A stretch of 5,484 bases of DNA from Paracoccaceae bacterium (lineage in GTDB: Bacteria > Pseudomonadota > Alphaproteobacteria > Rhodobacterales > Rhodobacteraceae). Position 1 is the stretch's first letter. Every line of letters begins with the position of its first letter. The stretch lies in contig SKNG01000211.1 in assembly GCA_007120685.1 (NCBI GenBank), forward strand, positions 1-5,484. The letters run 5' to 3'. The notes beneath the pieces are model-generated. The model worked only from the letters and a program-made list of their open reading frames with translations. It did not search any database and was not told the origin of the DNA. Below are positions 1 to 5,484 of this stretch, one piece after another. A program made the position numbers and the translations under genes.

Positions 1-924
1 CAGCAGCTCCCGCAATCAGCTCTCGGCAGCAAGGCGCCCTTGCAGGCGATGAAGGAATGGCACAAACTCAAGCCACAGCTGTTCAGGAAGCAGCCATACT
101 ACCTTCCGGGATGTGACAGTTTGGCAATGCCGAACTTCCCGGCCGATATCGCCCTGCGCGCTGCGCAATTTGGCTATTTCAAGTGGCCTTGGAGGCTCCA
201 AAAATACGCGCTTGGCAGGCGTGTCCTCGATGTCGGCTGCGGACAGGGCACCGACGGGATCGGTTTCATCACGCTCGGCGCAGCGGCATATTGTGGTGCT
301 GATACGGGTGCTGGACTGACTAAGGACAAGATAAAACATAAGAATGTTCCGAAACTCAGTAATTCGGCGCAGAAGCTCCCTTTTGGCTGGACACCCTTGC
401 AGATCATGGAGGCATTTGGCGGACGGATCCGCGTACTTCGTGGCACAACCAGAGATTTGCTGGCCGAAGGGGTGCAGAAGTTCGGTGTTGTCTCCATGCA
501 CACGGTAACCGAGCATCTGATGGATCTCGGCGGGGTCTTTGCCGAATGCCGGGCGCTGATGGAAGACGACGGATATCTGATCTTCCTGCATGATCGTTTC
601 TACAGCTGGAACGGGCATCACATGATGCCCAAGAATCTTGCCGAGTTGGACGAGACCAACCCCGAGCACATGCAATACGCCGACTGGAACCACCTTACCT
701 TCGATCCGCCGCCCGGACATTACTTCACCCGTGGCCTGAACAGGATCCGCCTGGACGCACTCAAGGCGGTGACCGCGCAGCATTTCGACATCGAGATCTG
801 GGACGAAATCGTGAATGACTATGGTCGGCTGACCGAGGAGATCCTCGCCCGCCACCCGGCCTATACCCAGCGCGAGCTGTCGGTCAGCAAAGTCTTCTGC
901 GTTGCGCGGCCGAAGCCGGTCTGA
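1..924 (+). CDS. Class I SAM-dependent methyltransferase, probably 5'-partial
   Basis: This is a predicted Rossmann-fold methyltransferase that would transfer a methyl group from S-adenosylmethionine. Counting from the ATG at 49, the SAM-binding motif I is VLDVGCGQG at residues 59-67. A later stretch (HTVTEHLMDLGGVFAECRAL, then a DDGYLIFLHD strand) matches the motif II/III region of the methyltransferase 11 type. A YSWNGHH motif follows, which I associate with polysaccharide-locus methyltransferases. The frame stays open to the left edge, and codons 1-39 also prefer G/C at third positions. Neither TTG 40 nor ATG 49 has a well-spaced Shine-Dalgarno, so the true start is probably upstream of the window. 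The gene lies 80 nt before manC on the same strand, which suggests sugar or glycan methylation, but the substrate cannot be read from the sequence. GC is lower than in the neighbours: 42% over 301-360 by hand count. This hints at acquisition by transfer. Confidence 0.8.
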   Translation, partial: QQLPQSALGSKAPLQAMKEWHKLKPQLFRKQPYYLPGCDSLAMPNFPADIALRAAQFGYFKWPWRLQKYALGRRVLDVGCGQGTDGIGFITLGAAAYCGADTGAGLTKDKIKHKNVPKLSNSAQKLPFGWTPLQIMEAFGGRIRVLRGTTRDLLAEGVQKFGVVSMHTVTEHLMDLGGVFAECRALMEDDGYLIFLHDRFYSWNGHHMMPKNLAELDETNPEHMQYADWNHLTFDPPPGHYFTRGLNRIRLDALKAVTAQHFDIEIWDEIVNDYGRLTEEILARHPAYTQRELSVSKVFCVARPKPV

Positions 925-969
925 CAGGCTCAAGCCCCTTGACCCCGGCGACCTGAACAGGGCAAGTCA

Positions 970-989
970 CCCTATCCTACGCCCTATCC
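970..989 (+). repeat. Short direct repeat CCCTATCC upstream of manC
   Basis: The octamer CCCTATCC occurs at 970-977 and again at 982-989, with a 12-nt period, in the 80-nt gap before manC. About one helical turn of spacing would suit a regulator-binding site, but chance or leader-RNA sequence is equally possible. A TTGACC hexamer at 939-944 resembles a -35 box but has no good -10 partner at the normal spacing, so I do not call a promoter here. Confidence 0.3.
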
Positions 990-1004
990 CTGATCTGGTG
1001 CCCG

Positions 1005-2447
1005 ATGCCCCCCATCCACCCCCTCCTTCTATGTGGCGGTTCGGGCACGCGGCTGTGGCCGCTGTCGCGCCAGTCCTACCCCAAGCAATTCGCCCGCCTC
1101 ACCGGCGATGAAAGCCTGTTACAGCAGGCCGCAACCCGGCTGGCGGGCCCGGGCTTCGCGCCCCCCGTGATCGTCACCGGCAACGATTTCCGCTTCATCG
1201 TCACCGAACAACTCGCCGCCTGCCGGATCGCCCCGCGTGCCCTACTGATCGAACCCGAGGGGCGCAATACCGCGGCGGCGGTGCTGGCCGGCGCGCTTAC
1301 GCTGGCGGCCGACGACCCGCGGGCGCTTATCCTCGCGGCTCCCTCGGATCATGTCATCCCCGACGATGCCGCCTTCCGCGCCGCCGTGCAGGCCGCCGCG
1401 CCGCGTGCGCAGGCGGGTGATCTGATCACCTTCGGCATCACCCCAACCCGGGCAGAGACCGGCTATGGATGGCTGGAGCTTGCAAAAGACGCCGAGCCCC
1501 GGGCCGCAGAGCCCCAGCCGCTGGCGCGTTTCATCGAAAAGCCCGATGCCGAGCGCGCCGGCGCGATGCTCGCCTCGGGGCGGTTTCTGTGGAACGCCGG
1601 CATCTTCCTCTTCACCGCAGAGACGCTGATCGAGGCTTTCCGCCAGCATGCCCCCGATGTGCTGGCCCCGGTGCAGGCCGCCAGCGATCAGGCGCAGGCC
1701 GATCTGGGCTTCACCCGGCTGGCCGAAGGGCCATGGCAGAGCGTGCCCGATATCTCCATCGACTACGCGATCATGGAACGCGCCCCCAACCTGGCGGTCA
1801 TGCCCTATGGCGCCGGCTGGTCGGATCTGGGCGGCTGGGACGCGGTCTGGCAGGAAAGCGGGCCGGATGGCGCAGGCAATGTCACTTCGGCCCATGCCAC
1901 GGCGATAGGCTGTGAGGGCACGTTTCTGCGGTCGGAAAGCGAGCGGGTGGAACTGGTCGGCATCGGGCTTTCCGACATCGTCGCCGTGGCTACCTCTGAC
2001 GCCGTGCTGGTGGCCCACCGGTCCCAGGCGCAACGGGTGAAGGAGGCGGTGGCGGCGCTGAAGGCGCAGGGATGCGCGCAGGCGACTGCCTTTCCTCTGG
2101 ATCACCGACCCTGGGGCTGGTTCGAAAGCCTGGTCATGGGCAACCGCTTCCAGGTCAAGCGGATCATGGTCAAGCCCGGCGCCGCGCTGTCCTTGCAAAG
2201 CCACCATCACCGCGCGGAGCACTGGATCGTTGTCGAAGGCACGGCGCAGGTGACCATCGACAGCGAGACCCGGTTGGTGAGCGAGAACGAGTCGGTCTAT
2301 GTGCCGCTGGGCGCCGTTCACCGGCTGGAAAATCCCGGCAAGCTGCCGGTGGTGCTGATCGAGGTGCAGACCGGCGCATATCTGGGCGAGGATGACATCA
2401 CCCGATACGAGGATGTCTATGCCCGCGGTCAGGGCGCCAAGGGCTAG
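1005..2447 (+). CDS. manC: Mannose-1-phosphate guanylyltransferase / mannose-6-phosphate isomerase (type II PMI)
   Basis: This cytosolic enzyme makes GDP-mannose from mannose-1-phosphate and GTP, and its second domain interconverts fructose-6-phosphate and mannose-6-phosphate. The N-terminal nucleotidyltransferase domain (about residues 5-285) carries the pyrophosphorylase signature LLCGGSGTRLWPLSR at 8-22. It also has FIEKPD at 176-181, WNAGIF at 196-201, SIDYAIMER from 251 and SDLGGWD at 273-279. The C-terminal cupin (about 365-470) opens with RPWGWFES at 368 and contains the isomerase metal motif Q398-S-H400-H-H-R403-A-E405-H406-W407, plus a downstream H439. The length of 480 aa is normal for full-length bifunctional ManC. 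ATG 1005 places the GGSGTR loop at the usual distance from the N-terminus, although the upstream sequence is a poor Shine-Dalgarno. manB follows after 18 nt, so the two are almost certainly co-transcribed. Orthologues are also named cpsB, noeJ, algA or xanB. Confidence 0.96.
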   Translation: MPPIHPLLLCGGSGTRLWPLSRQSYPKQFARLTGDESLLQQAATRLAGPGFAPPVIVTGNDFRFIVTEQLAACRIAPRALLIEPEGRNTAAAVLAGALTLAADDPRALILAAPSDHVIPDDAAFRAAVQAAAPRAQAGDLITFGITPTRAETGYGWLELAKDAEPRAAEPQPLARFIEKPDAERAGAMLASGRFLWNAGIFLFTAETLIEAFRQHAPDVLAPVQAASDQAQADLGFTRLAEGPWQSVPDISIDYAIMERAPNLAVMPYGAGWSDLGGWDAVWQESGPDGAGNVTSAHATAIGCEGTFLRSESERVELVGIGLSDIVAVATSDAVLVAHRSQAQRVKEAVAALKAQGCAQATAFPLDHRPWGWFESLVMGNRFQVKRIMVKPGAALSLQSHHHRAEHWIVVEGTAQVTIDSETRLVSENESVYVPLGAVHRLENPGKLPVVLIEVQTGAYLGEDDITRYEDVYARGQGAKG

Positions 2448-2450
2448 GCA

Positions 2451-2456
2451 AGAGGG
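2451..2456 (+). promoter_or_regulatory. Ribosome binding site deciding the manB start
   Basis: AGAGGG at 2451-2456 lies 9 nt before ATG 2466 but only 3 nt before the alternative GTG at 2460. The spacing therefore favours ATG 2466, two codons downstream of the longest reading frame. Confidence 0.55.
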
Positions 2457-2465
2457 TAGGTGGCG

Positions 2466-3857
2466 ATGGCCCCGAAATTCGGTACCTCTGGCTTGCGCGG
2501 GCTGGTCACCGAACTGAGCCCGGCGCTGGTGGTGGCCCATATCGCGGCATTTGCGCGCGCCTGTCCGATGGGCAAGGGGCTCTTCGTGGGGCGCGATCTG
2601 CGCGACAGTTCCTCGCGCATCGCCGGCGACGTGATCCGGGCTGCCCGCGCACGGGGGCTGGCCGTCACCGATTGCGGCGCCACCCCGACCCCTGCGCTGG
2701 CGCAGGCGGCGATGGGGGCGGGCGCGGCGGCGGTGATGGTCACCGGCAGCCATATCCCGGCCGACCGCAACGGGCTGAAATTCTACACGCCGGCGGGCGA
2801 GATCACCAAGGATCAGGAAGCCGCCATCATCGCCGCATTGGCCGATATGCCCGCCTCGGTCACTACCCCGGGCCAGTTGGCGCAAGCCGATCCCGGCCCC
2901 GGTTTCCTGGACCGCTACCGCGATGCCTTCGGGCCAAGCGCGCTGGCCGGGCGGCGTTTGGGCGTGTGGTCACATTCAGCGGTGGGGCGCGACCTGCTGG
3001 CGGAAACGCTGGCCGCCCTGGGGGCCGAGGTGGTGGAGATCGCCCGCTCGGACAGCTTCATCCCCATCGATACCGAGGCCCTCTCGCCGCAAGCCCGCGC
3101 CCTGCTGGCCCGGGCGGCGGCCGTACAGGGCCTCGATGCCGTCGCCTCGACCGATGGTGACGGCGACCGGCCGCTGCTGACGGACGCGCAGGGGCGGGTG
3201 ATCCCGGGCGATGTGCTGGGCCAGATCACTGCCGGGCTGCTGGGGGCGGATGTGGTGGTGACGCCGGTATCCTCGAACACAGGGGTGGATCAGCTGGGCC
3301 TGGGCCGGGTGATCCGCACCCGCATCGGCTCGCCCTTCGTCATCGCCGGCATGACGGCGGCGCAGGCGGCCGATCCCGCCACCCGGGTCGTGGGCTACGA
3401 GGCCAATGGCGGCTTCCTTCTGGGCTTTGATGCCGCCCTGCCCGCCGGCCCTCTGCCGCGGCTGATGACTCGCGACAGCCATCTGCCGATCATCGCCCCC
3501 CTGGTGGCGGCGGGGGAGGGCGGCGGGGACCGGAGCCTGGCCGCACTGGTCGCCGCGCAGCCCGCCCGCTTCACCGCCACGGGCCGGCTGCAGGAGATAC
3601 CGACCGAAGCATCGGCGGCGCTGGTGGCAGGGCTCGCGGCCGATCCGGACAGCTTTCCGGCCGATCTGGGCGCGGAGACCCTGGCCTCCACCGACACCAC
3701 CGACGGGCTGCGGATGCGGCTGGCCTCGGGCCGGATCGTGCATCTGCGCCCCTCGGGCAACGCGCCCGAGTTGCGGGTCTATGCCGAGGCCGAAACACTG
3801 CAGGCCGCGCAGGCGCTGCTGGACACCGGCCTGGCGCTGCTACGCGCGCGGCTGTAA
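2466..3857 (+). CDS. manB: Phosphomannomutase (alpha-D-phosphohexomutase superfamily)
   Basis: The protein is predicted to convert mannose-6-phosphate to mannose-1-phosphate, supplying the ManC substrate. All four superfamily active-site elements are present, counting 463 aa from ATG 2466. They are the N-terminal FGTSGLRG loop (5-12), the phosphoserine loop VTGSHIPADRNG with S95, the metal loop DGDGDR at 230-235, the sugar-selectivity loop YEANGG with E312, and the phosphate-binding loop RPSGNAPELR at 428-437. The loops differ from the textbook TASHNP, DGDFDR, GEMSGH and RPSGTEP forms, which suggests a separate subfamily. I recall similar TGSHIP forms in rhizobial NoeK-like proteins but could not check this. 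Mannose specificity is inferred mainly from coupling to manC; phosphoglucomutase or mixed activity is possible. GC is very high (78% over 3061-3120 by hand count). A 23-bp tandem duplication crosses the stop codon. Confidence 0.9.
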   Translation: MAPKFGTSGLRGLVTELSPALVVAHIAAFARACPMGKGLFVGRDLRDSSSRIAGDVIRAARARGLAVTDCGATPTPALAQAAMGAGAAAVMVTGSHIPADRNGLKFYTPAGEITKDQEAAIIAALADMPASVTTPGQLAQADPGPGFLDRYRDAFGPSALAGRRLGVWSHSAVGRDLLAETLAALGAEVVEIARSDSFIPIDTEALSPQARALLARAAAVQGLDAVASTDGDGDRPLLTDAQGRVIPGDVLGQITAGLLGADVVVTPVSSNTGVDQLGLGRVIRTRIGSPFVIAGMTAAQAADPATRVVGYEANGGFLLGFDAALPAGPLPRLMTRDSHLPIIAPLVAAGEGGGDRSLAALVAAQPARFTATGRLQEIPTEASAALVAGLAADPDSFPADLGAETLASTDTTDGLRMRLASGRIVHLRPSGNAPELRVYAEAETLQAAQALLDTGLALLRARL

Positions 3858-3886
3858 CCCGGCTACGCACGCGGCTGTAACCCGGC
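3841..3886 (+). repeat. Tandem 23-bp duplication across the manB stop codon
   Basis: Positions 3841-3863 and 3864-3886 are adjacent 23-bp copies that differ at only one base (G at 3846, A at 3869). Both contain CGGCTGTAACCCGGC. The first copy holds the last manB codons and the TAA at 3855-3857, and the second lies entirely after the stop. The layout fits a slippage or recombination duplication of the gene end. The period is not a multiple of three, so the second copy would not continue the reading frame. Confidence 0.85.
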
Positions 3887-3919
3887 GGCAAGGCGCGAGG
3901 GCCCTGGGGGTGTTGGCGG

Positions 3920-3942
3920 AAAACGGGCCTTGGAAGGCCCGT
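3920..3942 (-). terminator. Probable intrinsic terminator of the minus-strand DUF2793 gene
   Basis: The 20 bases ACGGGCCTTGGAAGGCCCGT at 3923-3942 form a perfect palindrome that can fold into an 8-bp stem with a 4-nt loop. Read on the minus strand, the stem runs directly into TTTTCC (T run at 3923-3920), the standard arrangement of a Rho-independent terminator. It lies about 120 nt beyond the stop of the minus-strand gene. On the plus strand no T run follows, so its use as a manB terminator is less clear. Confidence 0.6.
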
Positions 3943-3945
3943 GCC

Positions 3946-3965
3946 ACGCGCGTTCGAACGCGCGT
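3946..3965. repeat. Perfect 20-bp palindrome, possible second hairpin
   Basis: ACGCGCGTTCGAACGCGCGT equals its own reverse complement over all 20 bases and lies 3 nt from the previous palindrome. It can fold into an 8-bp stem with a TCGA loop on either strand. No T run follows on either side. It could reinforce termination between the two convergent transcripts, or be a protein-binding site. Confidence 0.75.
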
Positions 3966-3995
3966 TACCGCCCGCTCCGGGGGCGTCGGTTCAGG

Positions 3996-4036
3996 AATGC
4001 TGCCCTGCCCAGGCATCGTCAGGGCAGGCAGGCATT
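3996..4036. repeat. Bulged inverted repeat between convergent genes
   Basis: The left arm AATGCTGCCCTG (3996-4007) pairs with CAGGGCA (4020-4026) and GCATT (4032-4036) if a 5-nt bulge is allowed in the right arm. The inner perfect stem is CTGCCCTG/CAGGGCAG with a 12-nt loop. No T run follows. It is the third symmetric element in this 204-nt gap. Its function is unknown. Confidence 0.5.
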
Positions 4037-4050
4037 GGGGTGGGGCCGGG

Positions 4051-4062
4051 ACGCGCGCGCGC
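4051..4062. repeat. Alternating CG run at the 3' end of the DUF2793 gene
   Basis: After A4051 the bases alternate C and G for 11 nt, directly before and touching the minus-strand stop codon (CTA at 4062-4064). Such purine-pyrimidine alternation can adopt Z-DNA under supercoiling, but in GC-rich DNA it may be only compositional. Confidence 0.5.
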
Positions 4063-5102
4063 TAGACCCAGCGACCGATGGCGTATGCGATATGCTCTAG
4101 CGTTTCCGTCACCGTGCCGCCGGTGCCGATGGCAAGCGCGGCATGCGTGGCGGAATGCATGCCGAGGCAGTTCTTCAGCCGGTCGATTCGGGCCAGGTCG
4201 GTGCTGGCCTCGAAATTCCAACCGCCCCCGGGCGCAACCACGAAATTCGCCGCCCAGGGAAATTCCTGCACGCCCGTCGCGCCATGGTTCACCGCACAGC
4301 TGCGCGTGCAGATCTGCGTCCCGTCCGCGAACCGCACGAAGCTGCCATTGTCGTTGCTGCCGCGCTCGATCACCGCGCCGGTGGGCACGCCCGCGGCCTG
4401 GCTGACCGCGCCCAGGATGTTGCCGCGCCGGTAGGCCTCGGTCCCGGCGATCGTTGCCCCGTTCGGAAAACCGGGCGTGCCGGTGTTGCTGTCGGCGTTC
4501 AGCACATCATGCCAGGTCACCCCGTCCGGGCTGACCTTCACCGACCAGTCGTCATTGCCCGTGAGGCCGAACTCGGCGCGGCCGGAGAAGCCGGTCTGGA
4601 AAAGCAGGCTGGCGGTATCGCTGGCCGAGGCCTTGTTGATCTTCAACTGATGGCCCGCGCCTTCGTGGGTGAACAGGCTGGCCGCGCTGGACAGAACCAG
4701 GCGGTTGACGGCATCGTGGCTGGCGTTAACCCCCAGACCCGGCACATTGTCCATCGCGCCGGCCGAGGGGGGCACCCAGCCCGCGCCGTCGTAGATCCGC
4801 AACACGGGTTCCGAAACCGGCACCGCGCGCCAGCCGGGGCGCGGGGTGACGAACAGCCAGCCCCCGTCGACCCAGCCCGCCAACCGGCCGGCCTGCCCCG
4901 CCCAGGCGCCAGTCGGCGCGGGCCCAAGCGCCCAGATCTGGCCATCTTCGGGCGCGGCGGGCGGGTCGGCGGCCTCGAACCCCTGCACGACAAGCTGCAC
5001 CAGCAGGTCCAGTAGCGTCAGTGCCTCGTTATGGGTGACATGCTTCTGGGCCTGGGCCGGCATCAGGAAGGGCAGGCCAAGGCGGGCAGAGAAATCAGGC
5101 AT
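4062..5102 (-). CDS. DUF2793 domain protein, phage tail-fibre / gene-transfer-agent type
   Basis: The N-terminus has the hallmark of DUF2793: LGLPFLMPAQAQKHVTHNEA from residue 8, then a leucine-rich segment and a region rich in G, A and P around DGQIWALG. A central part (about 165-205, TGFSGRAEFGLTGNDDWSV, then SPDGVTWHDVLNADSNTG) and a C-terminal module (NILGAVSQ, then GAVIERGSN at 242-250 and FADGTQICTR) resemble the distal part of phage tail fibres in this bacterial group. The family occurs in Rhodobacteraceae prophages, and I recall it among gene-transfer-agent spike proteins. A role in particle attachment or glycan binding is therefore inferred, not shown. There is no signal peptide or membrane segment. 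The start is supported by GGAG 9 nt upstream. The gene is complete at 346 aa, convergent to manB, and has no recognisable phage neighbour in the window. Confidence 0.85.
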   Translation of the reverse strand: MPDFSARLGLPFLMPAQAQKHVTHNEALTLLDLLVQLVVQGFEAADPPAAPEDGQIWALGPAPTGAWAGQAGRLAGWVDGGWLFVTPRPGWRAVPVSEPVLRIYDGAGWVPPSAGAMDNVPGLGVNASHDAVNRLVLSSAASLFTHEGAGHQLKINKASASDTASLLFQTGFSGRAEFGLTGNDDWSVKVSPDGVTWHDVLNADSNTGTPGFPNGATIAGTEAYRRGNILGAVSQAAGVPTGAVIERGSNDNGSFVRFADGTQICTRSCAVNHGATGVQEFPWAANFVVAPGGGWNFEASTDLARIDRLKNCLGMHSATHAALAIGTGGTVTETLEHIAYAIGRWV

Positions 5103-5111
5103 GAGGCAGGA

Positions 5112-5115
5112 CTCC
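5112..5115 (-). promoter_or_regulatory. Shine-Dalgarno of the DUF2793 gene
   Basis: On the minus strand GGAG, within CCGGAGTCC, lies 9 nt before the ATG at 5102-5100. This supports that start. I found no convincing -35/-10 pair further upstream, in 5116-5347. Confidence 0.6.
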
Positions 5116-5347
5116 GGTTAAAGCGATCGGCGCGCCGGGCAGGCGGGTCGGACGCGGGAACCCTATGGCGCGGCTGCAAAGACGCAGTAAGGCGGGCGGA
5201 CGCAGCGGCCACACTCTGGCAAGATCCGCGGGTCGAGCCATCCGGAGCAGGGCAAGGAGCCTTGGCGCCGCGGCCGCCAGCGCGTATGGAACCGTCAGCG
5301 CAGTCTGTGAATGGAGAGCCCTGGAAAGGGCCGAACGGGACCGGATC

Positions 5348-5484
5348 ATGTCAGCACGCCCCCTGCCTGCCGAGGCCGTCGCCGCCCTTGCCGAGCGCGA
5401 TGCCGCGCTGGCCGATCTGACCGCGCGGCTGCAAGCGGCCGAGGCGCGGGCGGAACGGGCCGAGGCGGATCTGGCAGCCCTGCG
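5348..5484 (+). CDS. N-terminus of a coiled-coil protein, 3'-partial; possibly IS66-type transposase
   Basis: From ATG 5348 a plus-strand frame runs open to the window edge and gives 45 residues. After MSARPLP these are almost wholly A, E, R, L and D, with leucines at 14, 21, 24 and 28, which indicates an amphipathic helix or coiled coil. GGGA at 5337-5340 lies 7 nt upstream and could serve as a weak Shine-Dalgarno. The same frame stays open back to an ATG at 5165, but that extension is rich in R, A, S and G and does not look like a known domain. IS66 TnpC transposases often begin with a similar short leader and Leu/Ala/Glu coiled coil. So do many unrelated proteins, and the diagnostic part lies beyond the window. 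The product is therefore unassigned. Confidence 0.5.
   Translation, partial: MSARPLPAEAVAALAERDAALADLTARLQAAEARAERAEADLAAL

Noticed and set aside
16..933. A 305-codon minus-strand frame opposite the methyltransferase
   Set aside because: The plus strand carries a clear SAM-binding motif and the antisense product has no recognisable feature.
939..944. TTGACC as a -35 promoter element for manC
   Set aside because: No acceptable -10 hexamer lies 16-18 nt downstream; the nearest TATCCT is 28 nt away.
2460..2465. GTG at 2460 as the manB start
   Set aside because: The ribosome binding site is only 3 nt from this GTG but well spaced from ATG 2466.
1242..2885. A 547-codon open frame on the minus strand across manC and manB
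   Set aside because: It lies antisense to two confidently identified genes, has low-complexity H/R/G/Q-rich composition and no domain. Long antisense frames are expected in GC-rich coding DNA.
3841..3886. CRISPR or att site interpretation of the 23-bp repeat
   Set aside because: There are only two copies with no spacer between them, and no integrase or Cas gene is nearby. A simple tandem duplication explains it.
4143..5015. A 290-codon plus-strand frame opposite the DUF2793 gene
   Set aside because: It is a shadow of the minus-strand gene, whose product has family hallmarks and a good ribosome binding site.
5095..5349. An 84-codon minus-strand frame overlapping the DUF2793 start by 8 nt
   Set aside because: The overlap looks operon-like, but the product is R/L/A/P-rich with no domain and starts inside the better-supported plus-strand coiled-coil gene.

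Overview
The window is GC-rich, with strong G/C preference at third codon positions. Together with a DUF2793 protein, a family I associate with Rhodobacteraceae and their phages, this suggests an alphaproteobacterium of the Rhodobacterales (Rhodobacter/Paracoccus-like). The assignment is inferred from composition and family knowledge, not from a search.

Left part (1-3857, all on +): a class I SAM-dependent methyltransferase that probably starts outside the window, then manC (bifunctional mannose-1-phosphate guanylyltransferase / mannose-6-phosphate isomerase), then manB (phosphomannomutase-type phosphohexomutase). manC and manB are separated by only 18 nt and look co-transcribed. Together they would convert fructose-6-phosphate through mannose-6-phosphate and mannose-1-phosphate to GDP-mannose. 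The window therefore looks like the end of a surface polysaccharide (capsule, exopolysaccharide or O-antigen) cluster, in which the methyltransferase may decorate a sugar. The methyltransferase is visibly poorer in GC than its neighbours.

Middle (3858-4061): a 204-nt gap between convergent genes, unusually dense in symmetric sequence. It holds a 23-bp tandem duplication across the manB stop codon, two perfect 20-bp palindromes 3 nt apart, a bulged inverted repeat and an alternating CG run. The first palindrome is followed by T residues on the minus strand, so it fits a terminator for the minus-strand gene.

Right part (4062-5484): a minus-strand gene for a DUF2793 protein of phage-tail-fibre or gene-transfer-agent type, with no other phage gene visible, then a 245-nt gap, then the first 45 codons of a plus-strand coiled-coil protein cut by the window edge. 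The latter might be an IS66-type transposase, but that is only a guess.

I see no clear new system. The points most worth a second look are the lone DUF2793 gene beside GDP-mannose genes, the structured convergent intergenic region, and the noncanonical catalytic loops of ManB.
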